Part shown: positions 25,025 to 36,860 of the stretch, one piece after another
How the letters are laid out: each line of letters opens with the position of its first letter
Numbering within the stretch: position 1 is the first letter of the stretch
From: Ichthyophthirius multifiliis
Lineage: Eukaryota; Ciliophora; Oligohymenophorea; Hymenostomatida
DNA: 64,000 nucleotides
Assembly (NCBI RefSeq): GCF_000220395.1
Contig: NW_004085913.1
Span: forward strand, 1-64,000
Direction of reading: 5' to 3'
Position numbers and translations under genes: made by a program
The notes under the pieces: model-generated
Told to the model about the DNA's origin: nothing
What the model saw: only the letters and a program-made list of their open reading frames with translations
The model's database searches: none

Positions 25025-25736
25025 ATGTTTTTATAATATCCAATTATTAATAATAAATAAAAGAGGAAATTAGATCCAAATTAAAAAATTTAGAGAGCAA
25101 AAAGTAATAGTTTATAATCCTTAAATGATTTAAAGATTATAAATAATTAAAATTAAATAATTAATGATAATATAATAAATTATTCAAATTTAGATGGAGT
25201 TATTTTAAATTTCGAAAATGCTAAAGTTTTTAATACAAAACATATTTAAAACAACACATCTTATATATAAAATAGAAAATATAGTTTAGTGCAAAAAAAT
25301 TAGATTTCATTAAAAGACTATAGACTAAAATAACATTAAATAAAAATAAATAATTTAATTAATAAAAAAATCATAAAAAAAGAGGATAAAACTGTATTTT
25401 TTATATAATAAAAAAATAAGTATATTTTATTTAAAAAAAAGCTAAAAATATATATAAATAAAGCTACAGATACATAAGAAGATTATAGAGAAGCTAGAAA
25501 TAGATTTGATAAATTTGAAAAAGAATGTCAAATAGAATAAATTTATAGAGATAAAGAAGATAATATTATAGAAATAAATAAATATTTAAAAGAATACTAA
25601 TAAAGTAAAATTAAAAATAGTTATTCAGAAACTAAGTAGAAAATATAAAATATAAGGAAAAATTTGAAAAATCATAAAATAGATATTTAATAAATAATAG
25701 CAAGTTATTTATAAATATATATAAAAAATAATATTA

Positions 25737-25807
<71 letters not shown>

Positions 25808-28164
25808 TATTTTTTATATTTTATTTTTAAATATAACTTAGCAAATAATTTATATACTTATGAACATGAATTTATTGAATCAAATCTTTAAAATATTGAA
25901 TAATATATAAAATAGGAATTTATAGATGTATAAAAAGAAACTGCCATTAAAATTATTGAATATATAAATAGAATATTTAAGGAAAGAAGTTTATATAGAA
26001 ATAAATATGTAATATATTTTTTATTTATAAAACATTTTATTATTTCATTGTTTTACATATTAATTTTTTATTATCTTTTTTCAAATCAAAATTCATAAAA
26101 ACTAATTAAGAATAAATTATTCATTTTTATAATTGAATTTTTAAACAATATGTTACTGAATAAATAACAAAAAAGCAATTCAAAATTACATAGATATTTA
26201 AAAGATTTTAAAAAATATATATATATATAATTATATATTTTATTTTATATATAATTATATTTATTTTTTTATTTTAAAAAAGTTATAAGAAAATAATATT
26301 ACTAGTAATCCAAATATACTTAACTTTAGAATGACTTAAGAGTATTTTATTTAAAAGGAGAAAATATAAAATTTAGAAATAAAAACTTAAGATTTATTAA
26401 ATAATATATAAATTTTAAATAAAGAGATTTAATATTTTAAATTTAATTTAGAAAGTAAAGAAATCGAAATAGGAAAATAATCTATAGAAATGAATATAAT
26501 AAAAGATGAAAACAAAAGAAACTAAAGTTATTAAAAATAACTTTTATAATAAATTTAAGTACTTAATTTATAAAATTAAGAATTAAATAATAAAATTATT
26601 TAATAATCATAAAATAAATAAGATAATCGTTTAAAAAAATAAGAATAGATAATATAAGAATTAGATAAGCATAACTTTAAATTAAAGGAAGAAATATAAA
26701 AAAAAATAATACTAATAAAAAATCTTGAAACAAAAGAACAATAAAATATTATTTATATAAAATAAATTTTATAAGAATGCGGTTTAAATTCAGAAACATA
26801 AAAAAATATTTAAAATAAACTTTAAAAAATAAATTAAAAAGAGAGTTCTGATAAATAAGAATACTTAAAATAATTCATAAACTAATTTAATAATTAAAGA
26901 AAAATTACATCTTCATTAGAAAATGAGTCTTTGAAGAGTTTGTCAACTAAATAATAATTTAATATGGGTGATAATATTTCTGTATAAAGTAAACATTAAA
27001 TATAAGATACAATGAATATTTTTAATAATGAAGAGATGAACCTTTATATGAAAGAAAAAAAAAATATTAAATAAATAGTTAAAAAAATTATTAAAAATAA
27101 ATAAATTGTTTAAAATTCTAAAGGAGAAGATAATGAGATTGAAGTATATATATACATATAATTATATATTTTTATTTAATAAAGGTATAAAATTAAATAG
27201 AAACTGAAGAAGATTTAGAAATAGAAATCGATGTGCCATGTAAAATTATAAATCAAAATAATAAAAATTTTGTTGTTAAATGCGAAAATTAAGGCAAATA
27301 ATCAGATAGTTTATATTAAAAAGTTATGCCTAATAAATTTTTTGAGAAAGTTTAATCTTCAAAAAGCATATAAAGTAATTCTTCAGATAAAAAAAAGAGA
27401 ACTTAAATTAGTTTTAATAATAAAGCTTTATATAATATTTAAAAATAATAAAGTAAAAAAAAATACTAGAATAAGGAAATTATAAACATTTAATAACATT
27501 TTAAGAAGATGATTATTTAAAGAAAACTGTAAAATAGATATAGAATAAAGATATTAAAAAAATATATAACCTAATAATAATGATTTAGAAAATAAAACAA
27601 TTTAAAAAGTAAATAATAAAATAATTATATATAATAAAATAATTATTTATGCAAAATTTACAAAAACATTATAAATAAATATACATATATTTATATTTAT
27701 TTTTAAAATATGTATAAAAATTATTAGTAAGTATAATTATATAATGAATCAGATAATATTGATAAAGAAATAAATTATAATAATTGTAATAATTAAATTG
27801 AAAATAAAATTATTCCGATAGATGAAAATAAATAAAATAATATTGATTAAAATGTGGATAATAATGATTAAATAGATATTAATCTTATAAATCTATAATA
27901 AATATAAAATATAATAAGTAACAATTAATAAACTGGTCAATAAAATATTTTATAAAATAAAATTATTAATAATATTCTATTTACAGAATCAAATTTAAAT
28001 AATTATAATGTTTTATGTTAAGAAAAAATGTTTCAAAAGATTTTACATACGATCATTTTACAGTCTAAGAAATAGAGACTATCAAAGAAGTTTTAAAAAA
28101 AATAATGTTTCAACTATAAATATTTAAAATTAATTTAAAATCAAAAATGAAATTTCTAAAAATG

Positions 28165-28221
<57 letters not shown>

Positions 28222-28430
28222 ATATATTAAGATATATGTAAAAAATTAATAAAATTTATAAACATTTATTATAAAAACATATTTTAATAAAAAATAGATA
28301 GTTTAAAAAGAATTAAAAAGATAAGAAAAAAAAAAATTAGTATTAAGAGATTTAAGATTAATATATAAAAAATAATGATAATGATAATTATAATAAAAAT
28401 GATAACGTTAATGAAAATGATAATGATAAT

Positions 28431-28482
<52 letters not shown>

Positions 28483-28856
28483 TAAATAATATATATATTA
28501 ATAATTCTTAATAAATAAATAATTTACAAAATTCTTAAAATACATAAACTTATATTGATTTAATGTATCCTTTAATTGAAACAATATTAAGATAATTAAA
28601 TATAGAAGAAGATAAAATAAATGATTTAAAAAATAATTTCTGTGATGAAAATTTTTAATAATAAATTAATTTTTATTAAAATAATTAGAAGCTTTGTGAA
28701 AATGAATACAATAAAAGATAATAATATATAATTTAAAATAATTAAAAAAAAGAAAATGAAAAATAATAGAAATAGTAATAATTATAATTATAATAAAAAC
28801 AATTACATTAATAAAAACAATAATAAAAATAATAACAAAAACAAATATAACCATAA

Positions 28857-28910
<54 letters not shown>

Positions 28911-29385
28911 TAATTATAATAATTATAGTAATAATAATAGATACTTAATATTTAAGATAATTTTATGGATTTAAATAACTTGTTTCAAGATGATAATTTA
29001 GAGGATTAAAAAATGTTTAAAATATTAAAAATTTTGAAGAAATTGATGAGAAAAATCTCTTGTCTGAACTTATTATTAAAAAATATTTCTCTAATTATAA
29101 AAAAATATTAATAAGAGAGTTGATATAATTAAAGATTTAATAAATAAATATTATAATAAAGGATAAAATAAATAGATTTCTTATGATGAATTTAAAAATT
29201 ATTATATTAAAGTTTATACTTAACATTAAAGATGTGGGTAAAATTGTCCTCATTTATAAAGGTTTTTATAATAAATTGGATTTTAGATTATTTAATATTC
29301 TAAAAGAATAGAAATTAAACCTACTAAATAAAAATTAAATCCATTTAGTGAATTTAATTAAGAATAATAACAAAAAAATATATGA
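25025..29385 (+). CDS. Long coiled-coil protein with poly-Asn and poly-Gln tracts
   Basis: Starts MFLQYPIINNK at ATG 25025. Exons are separated by introns at 25704-25841, about 26007-26282 (may hide an exon), 27144-27184, 27453-27505, one or more around 27,640-27,740, and about 28,165-28,290. The product is Lys/Gln/Glu/Asn coiled coil (DYREARNRFDKFEKECQ; SLENESLKSLSTKQQ) with AAT repeats read as poly-Asn (~28,434-28,481) and poly-Gln (~28,858-28,907). The C-terminus is compact (QRCGQNCPHLQRFLQQIGF) and ends KQKLNPFSEFN, TGA 29383-29385; the Cys/His cluster may be a small conserved end domain. Two frame breaks at A6 runs (28,023-28,028; 29,008-29,013) need one extra A or unseen introns, and a third near 29,105 has an intron alternative. 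Probably cytoskeletal or basal-body; family not recognised. Confidence 0.55.
25739..25802. repeat. (AT)n tract inside an intron
   Basis: About 32 AT units inside the intron 25704-25841 of the coiled-coil gene. Confidence 0.85.
28434..28481 (+). repeat. (AAT)n read as poly-Asn
   Basis: About 16 triplets in the coding frame of the coiled-coil gene, preceded by imperfect Asn/Asp codons (GAT AAT). On the other strand the same DNA gives a spurious hydrophobic frame. Confidence 0.7.
28858..28907 (+). repeat. (TAA)n read as poly-Gln
   Basis: A second AAT-type array about 380 bp after the first. In the same reading frame it is phased as TAA, hence poly-Gln under the ciliate code. Confidence 0.65.
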
Positions 29386-30097
29386 ATTATATTTTTTATA
29401 AACTATATATTTAAATAAATTATTTAAATTTGTATATCTGATTCATCATATTTTATAATGATTTTTTTTAAAAAACTATAAATGCAAACTATAATAAGAT
29501 ATATTTAATTTAAAGATAATAAAATTAATATTATAAATTAGGTTTTTTATTTTTTACTTTATTTTAAAATATAAATAGAATAATAATATATTAACATACT
29601 TTATATTAGGATTATAATAAAAAATTATTTAAAATAACTATATATAAAAAAAAAAATATACATAATAAATATAATAAAAATATATTTATAATAATTAATA
29701 ATAATTTTTAAAATAAAAAAAATTCATAATATATATTTAAAATATTAATTATTTTATATATATATAAATTTAATATTAAAATAATTTTTTATTTTCTTAT
29801 AATACAATAAAAAAATATTAATTAATTTTTTCATAATTTAAAAAAAATAATAAAAAATATATCTCATATATTATAGGAAGAAATAATTTTTTTTTTAGAT
29901 ATTTAGATAAAAAATAATAGTTATAAAATAAATTTCAATTTATAGATGAAAATATAATATAATTATTATTATAAGAAAATCTACATAATTTTTTAATTTT
30001 AAAATTTAAATAAAACTTTTTTTATGTAGTTTGCTTAAAATATATAATTTAATTTATTTCTCTAAAAAAATAAAAAATATCATAAATAATAAAAATA
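29386..30097. other. AT-rich intergenic region
   Basis: About 700 bases of near-pure A+T. Nothing recognised. Confidence 0.6.
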
Positions 30098-31370
30098 ATG
30101 GAACAATAAATTGAATTAAATGAAGAATATTAAAATTTAATGACTAAATAACAATTAAATAAATATAATAATATTTTTATTAAATAAAATATAAAATAAA
30201 ATGATTTAATTTAATCACCTTTTAATTAAAAAAAATAAACAAACATATAGATGAATCAAGATATATTTGATGAATAATAATCAACAATAAAAATTTTTTA
30301 AAAATAAATTGCATAAAATTATTAAAACATATAAAATGTTAAACCATTTTAAATATTATCACAAAATGAAATATATATAGAAAATAATATGTTATAATAA
30401 TAAGCAATTAATATAAAAGAAAAAAATAGAGTATCATTAATTTTAATAGAAGATGAAGAAAAAGATAAATAATAAAAAAATTATATTTTGTAAAAAAAAT
30501 ATATAAAAAAATATATATACAAAATATAAATATATATATATATATATATATATTTATTAATTTTTAATTTATTTTATTTTAATTTTTATAATATATTATT
30601 AAATCTCAACATTTTTTAATTCATATATAAATTAAAAATATATTTATATTGAATATAAAATTAAAAATATACATTATCAATAATAAATTCTTATAATTTT
30701 ATATATATTATATAAAATATTTTTAATATATTAAATAATTTTAAAAAAGAAATTATAAAAGTGTAAATTTTATAAATAGAGATTATTAAATAAATTTATC
30801 CTATGAAGATATATAATAATTTTAATAAGATTTTTAATGTAAATTTATATTATAAAAAATAGAAAATAAATATAAAATAATTTTTTTTTTTTTATATTTT
30901 TAATTATATATAATAATATATATTAATATAAATATGTTTATTAATCAATATTTTTATTAATTTTTTAATTAGAAATTAATTCAGAAATTTAAATTAATCG
31001 TTAATTAGAAATTGAGAGCAATTATTGTATTGATATTGGCTAAAATTCATTTACATAATTTATGCCAGGTCTTTAGTGTAATTTGAATAAAAAAAAGTTT
31101 AACAAATAAGACAAAATCAATTTATATAAAATATAAGAGAAACAATAAAATAGTTAAAAAAATTTAGATTGTGATTATTAAAATTATTCATAAATAAGAA
31201 ATTAAATGATTTAATCTTAATAATATAATATTTATGAATAAAACAAATGTTAAATATTGAAATTATATTAATTATATGAAAATAGATTTTAATTAGATTT
31301 CTTATAATTATAAATAATAAAAGACAACGAAATATCTAAACTTTTAAAAGTAATTAGTTATTATAAAAAT

Positions 31371-31413
<43 letters not shown>

Positions 31414-32456
31414 TTTATATTTTATAGTGTTAGAATAATGTAAATGGCCTAATATATTCTATAAAAATTATAAATATGTTAAACAAATAAATAAATCATG
31501 ATGATGTAATAAAAGAATTATAAAATTTAGTTAAATTTTCAAGCATAGTAAGCGGTTTAGTAAAATTTTATAATTCTTGGATTGAAAATAATAATCTATA
31601 TTTAGTTGTTAATAATAAAAATTTTAAAAAATATAAATATATATTTATATTTATAATAGACAGAATATTGTTAAATGAATTTAAAATAATTAAAAAAACC
31701 ATCTGAATAGTAAATAAGACAGATTTTAAAGGATATATGTGAAACATTAAATGTTTTACATTAAAATAAGTGCTTTCATTTAGGAATAAAACCAGAAAAT
31801 ATATTGTTTTCTAAAAAATAAAGATTTAAACTTGGAGATTTGGGATTTTCTAAAATTTAAAATAAAGTAAATTTTAAAAGTTCTTAAGTTTATAATACTT
31901 ATGTACCTTATTTAGCTCCTGAACTAGTAAATACTTGTGAGAATTTTGATTATTAGGACATCGATTTAGGAAAATCTGACATATTTTCGTTAGGCGCTTT
32001 ATTATATGAACTTATGATCGATCAGGAATTGCCTAAATTTGGGTTAGAATGGGATTCTTTGAGAATTGGTAAATTTAGCAAACTTAAAAATTTGATTAAA
32101 TATAGTGCAAGCCTAAAAAATATCGTTAAATAAATGATTCACCCGAATCCTTTATTAAGGCCTTCTTGTAAGGAAATTTTAAATTAATTACCGAGTGAAA
32201 ATGTCTTCGAATTAGAATTGAAGTATTTAGTTCAAGAAAATTAAGCTTTGAGTAAAAAGTTAAATAATCTTTAAAAAATATAGATAACAAAGAAAAAATA
32301 GTTTTTGAATATATTTATTTTAAAAATATATATATATATATATAATAAAAAAAAATTTTGATTATTTAATTATATAATATAAATATATGTTTTAAATTAT
32401 ATTTATTATAGTCAATTTTTTTTTAAAAAATAAAATAAAATAATATAATATATTGA
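30098..32456 (+). CDS. Wee1/Myt1-like protein kinase lacking the catalytic Asp
   Basis: Starts MEQQIELNEEYQN at ATG 30098. A long Gln/Asn-rich N-terminus is spread over exons split by introns (a ~250-nt one about 30,490-30,747; ~30,840-30,978; ~31,350-31,427; one near 31,610-31,660). The kinase follows: VAIK-like SIKII, alpha-C DVIKELQNLVKF, then FYNSWIENNNLYLV and TEYC as in Wee1 (SAWAEDDHM ... NEYC). The catalytic loop is FHLGIKPENIL, so the HxD Asp is Gly. DFG is DLG, as in Wee1. KSDIFSLGALLYEL, IGKFSKLKNLI and MIHPNPLLRPSCKEIL also fit Wee1 kinases. Wee1/Myt1 enzymes inhibit CDKs; loss of the Asp argues for a pseudokinase. TGA 32454-32456 is the first stop; the true end may be near 32,330. 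Confidence 0.75.
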
Positions 32457-32626
32457 TATAAAAAAGATTAATTATAAAATTTTTTTTGGTTTTTTATTTT
32501 TGAAATTAAAAAAAAATACAATTTTTATTAAAGAAAAAAATATAAATTTTTTATGAAATTAATTTACATATTATTTAAATATAAAAATATATTAAATATT
32601 TAACTTGTTTATAATCTATTAAATTA

Positions 32627-32700
32627 GCTCGACTAGCTCAGTTGGTTAGAGCATGCGGCTGTTAACCGCAAGGTCGTAGGTTCGATCCCTACGTCGAGCG
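32627..32700 (+). tRNA. tRNA-Asn (anticodon GTT)
   Basis: A full cloverleaf: acceptor GCTCGAC paired with GTCGAGC plus discriminator G, D arm with AGCTCAGTTGGTTAGAGC, anticodon stem TGCGG/CCGCA with loop CTGTTAA (anticodon GTT), TPsiC arm CGTAGG-TTCGATC-CCTACG. No intron. TTTT follows at once, a Pol III terminator. It is an obvious G+C island and the only tRNA seen in the window. Confidence 0.97.
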
Positions 32701-32705
32701 TTTTA
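32701..32705 (+). terminator. Pol III terminator of tRNA-Asn
   Basis: A T-run directly after the discriminator base. Confidence 0.8.
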
Positions 32706-33118
32706 TTTTTTATTATATATATATATATGATATTTATATTTTTTAAATGTTATAAAAAAACATTCAATTTTATATTAATTAATTAGTGTTATATACACTA
32801 TTTCTAATAATATAATAAAAAATATTGAATAATAGGTTATTATATTTATACTTTAATTAAAAAATATTTAATTATATAAAAAAAAATATAATAAATATTA
32901 TAAAAGATATTTTCTACATATAAATATAATTTTTATACGATAAAAATATGATTTATTATTATAAAATATAGATTAAATTTTATCTATTTTTTTATCTCTA
33001 TTATATAAATTATTTTTATATATATATAAATTTTATATACTGATTTATTTCACATAGTTTTTTTTAAAAAAAATTTAAAAATATTAATATTAAAAATTAA
33101 ATAACAAAAAAAAAAAAA

Positions 33119-33875
33119 ATGGGAAATAACTACGAAAAAAATTTTAGTAAGAATACAAGAAAAATAATAGTTTTGGGGTGTGAAAAAAGTGGAAAAACAA
33201 GTAATTTGATAATATTTTTATTTAAATAATTTAATATTAATAGAATTTATATAAACAATTAATGGTTAAGAATTTAATAATGAATATATTCCTACAAAAG
33301 ATTTAGATATACAAGATATTTAAATATAAAAATTATCTTTATAATTTTATGTAAATATAATAAAATAAAAAATTAATTTAATCAAAAAAAAAAAATTAAA
33401 TAAAGGATTTTTCAGGAGAAGAAAGAAAAAGAATATTTTGGAGACACCATTTTGTAGGGACATAGGGAATAATTTATTTAATAGATGGATCAGACATAAG
33501 TTTGTTTGAATAATCTTTTACATAATTATAATAAATATTAAATGATAGAACATTATGTGATGTACCAGTTTGTATATTTATTAATAAAAGCGATTTGTAA
33601 TTGGAGTAAACTATAATTGATAAAATTAAATAATTATAAGATTAAACTATTCAGTAATTATATTAATTTTACGATTTATTATTTATATATTTATTTACAT
33701 ATATAATCAAAAAATATAAGAAATAAAAAAGTGATGACTAAAGTAATAGAAGGAAGCAATATAAAAAGTAATTAAAAAATATTTATTTTTATAAAATATA
33801 TATATATATATATATATAGAAAGTGGTCATTAAGAAACTTTAACCTGGCTCTGTAGTGAAATGAAAGTCATTTGA
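33119..33875 (+). CDS. Arf-like small GTPase, N-myristoylated
   Basis: Five exons: 33119-33200, 33244-33350, 33406-33653, 33721-33767 and 33820-33875. They total 540 nt, 179 residues, exactly Arf-sized. It starts MGNNYEKNF (a myristoylation context, as in Arf). P-loop GCEKSGKT; switch II DFSGEERKRIFWRHHFVGTQ in place of Arf WDVGGQ; then GIIYLIDGSD; G4 INKSDL; C-terminus GHQETLTWLCSEMK as in Arf/ARL (EGLDWL). The catalytic Gln of the GGQ motif aligns with Glu, so hydrolysis may be altered. Arf-like proteins recruit effectors to Golgi, ciliary or plasma membranes; which ARL this is cannot be said. All introns are about 43-67 nt and AT-only. Confidence 0.85.
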
Positions 33876-34086
33876 AAATAATAATAAAATAATAAATATA
33901 ATAAATATATATGTATATTTACATTTAATTCAATTGCATTATTTTATATTTAAAATATAAGATAAAATATATAATATTTATATAAAAATTAATAATATAT
34001 ATATATAATACAAATATAATAATATTTTATTATATATATATATATAACATCAAATAATTTAATCTTTTTATATAATAAATAAAAAT
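33876..34086. other. Short AT-rich spacer
   Basis: Two (AT)n blocks between tandem genes; it probably carries the promoter of the following gene. Confidence 0.5.
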
Positions 34087-36808
34087 ATGTTTTTCATAAT
34101 ATACTTATTATTGACATTATTATTAATAAAATTTAATTCATAATGCATTTACAAAGATAACCCAAACATATTAATACAATAAATTATTGAAAACCAATAA
34201 AAAACAAACTGTACATAAACTTTATTCCAAAACATAACAATAAAGTGTTAAAATACTGAAAACTATTTAAATTTAGAATAATTGACAATTTCAATGACTA
34301 TTTTTGAATGCTTAAACATAAGAATAAATACCAGAAAAGACTTAATTTTATAATAAGAGATATTTTTTGGTTTCAAATAAAGATAATAATAATAATCAGT
34401 ATAAAATTATGTATTTTTAGAATCTAATTAATATATAAAAATAAATGCAAATATAACACATATGGATAATTATTTAGGCATATTAATATTTATTGCTGAT
34501 AAGAATATATATATAGAACCTCCAAAAACTGATATATATAATAATATTTTTATAAAATCAGGGCATATAGGGTTATAAACAAATGAAGAAATTATTTTAA
34601 AAAACTCATTTTTTTCAGCAAATTTTATTCGATGCGATGATGATTTAAATTTTTCTATGAAAAAAAAATCCATTTATAGTTAATTATTTGAGCTTTTTAT
34701 AGATAAATAGACAGGAAAGGCAAATTTAGTTTTTAAAAAATAAGAAAAAAACTCAAAATTTAAAATTGTTTATTAATTTCTTTAAACTGATTTTACACTG
34801 CTTTTTTTAGCTGAAAAAAATATTTCTATGGACATTAATACAACTATTAAGGCTTCTAAAATAGGTCTTTTTTCACTTAATATAGCCTCAAATGGAAATT
34901 TAAATTCAACTGGAATGGGTTGCCAACCTAATAATGGTAAAGGAAAGGGTCTTTATTACAATACAGAGTATTAATGTGCTGCCCATGGGGCTCATCATGC
35001 CGGCTATGGAGGCATAGGGTTACCTTAGGGGAAATTAGAGGCAGATGTGATCGAATAATATGCAATATATTGCATAAAATATTTCAATTATATAAACTTT
35101 ATATTCAAAAACAACCCGTATGATTACTAAAATATGTTCTTTGAAGGAAGTGGAGGCTCTTGTTAAAATTGCAGTGAAAAAATTGAGGAAAAAAAAGAAG
35201 GAGAGGGTGCAGGAGGAGGTGTAGTAATAATTTATGGAGTATAATAAGTTTAATTAGGAGGTAAAGTAGAATCTAATGGACAAAAATTCTGGAATGTTAA
35301 AGGAAGTGGAGGATCCGGAGGTTCAATACTTATTAAAAGTAATATAATATAAGGAAATGCTTAATTAATGGCATAAGGAGGTGATTCAGATGATGAAGGT
35401 ATATAAATAAATTTGATAATATTTTTTACAATATATCAGACATTTAAATACATAATATATAAAATATTATATATATATAAAATATAAAATATATAAATAA
35501 ATAATATATGTATTTTCATATTTTATTTATTTTATTCTATTATTAAAATATTTTAGGTTTATTTGGAGAAGGTTCAGGAGGAAAAATATAAATTGATTAA
35601 TAAAATTGCATAGGATTTTTCGATTTAAATCAAAAAATTTAATAATTTAATGGTATTATTAATGTTTAAAGTGGTTTTCGGAAAATTAATAATTAATTAA
35701 TAAAAAATGAACTTTTTTTATAAATAAAAGCTAATAACGGAGGTCAATATTATATATATATATATATATAAGTATATAAAAATTTATATATATATATATT
35801 AATCAAATATTTTATATTTATACTTATTTATTATACATAGTTTTTATACCATAAATATGTTAAAGTGAATATGAACCTAATATAAATGGAGGATGTGATG
35901 TATTTATTAAATATAAACATATATATATATACATATATATACATATATATACATATATATATATATATATATTATAATTATATTTATATATATATATATA
36001 TATATATATACGCATTTATATATCCATATATTATTTTTATATTTTTATATATATATATATGAATTTATAAAATTTTATAGTTATGTAAATAAGGTTACTA
36101 TAAAACTAGTTCTTTTGGTTCTTGCAAAAAGGTTGATATATCATAATTTTCAAATAATGTATAATTAAATTAAAATTAAAAACGTTTTCGATCTATTTTT
36201 GATGCAATAGAAATATGCTAGTAGTTTTATTGTAATCCTATTAAATTTTATTTAAATAACGTTTTATCTTTAAATGGAATTTTATTTTTTATTTTTTATA
36301 TATTTATTATTTGTTTGGGTTATATTTGTAGAAGAATACTTAAAATGAAACCTAAAAGAATAGATAGTATTCCGATTGAATATGTAAAATTTGATTTCGA
36401 TGATAATTAATTCGCTTCAGAATGCAAATAAAGCAATATTTTTAAATATAAAGATATGCTTTATCATAAATATAGGATTTAGATATATGGTGAAAATAAC
36501 TTGGATAATTATTGGTTTATGCAACCTTAATTGCCTGAAAATAGTGAAAAATTTTTCGATAAAAAAGAATATAAAAACTTTTCTAAAGTAATATTTTTAA
36601 AATTATTAAATAAATAAAAAAAAATATAAAATAATAATTTTCTAGAAAATAAATTAATTGTTCTAATGGAATAAGTGTGAAATTATTTTTCTAAAAACAC
36701 TTAAATATTTATATTATCCTTTGTTTTGGTTTTTCCTATTATTAATTTAAAAAAAAATATATGCAAGAGTTAAAAAATATATAGAAAAAAAAAGCACTCC
36801 TGTAAAAT

Positions 36809-36860
<52 letters not shown>

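Noticed and set aside
27430-27510. Frame break at the A9 run of the coiled-coil gene
   Set aside because: First thought to be another missing A, but a 53-nt gt...ag intron (27453-27505) restores the frame exactly.
28666-28974. Opposed frames with Ile-rich and Asn-rich sequence
   Set aside because: Both are other phases of AAT repeats within the coiled-coil gene.
36588-36645. Frame break in the large membrane protein
   Set aside because: Explained by a 58-nt gt...ag intron, so not counted among the A-run breaks.
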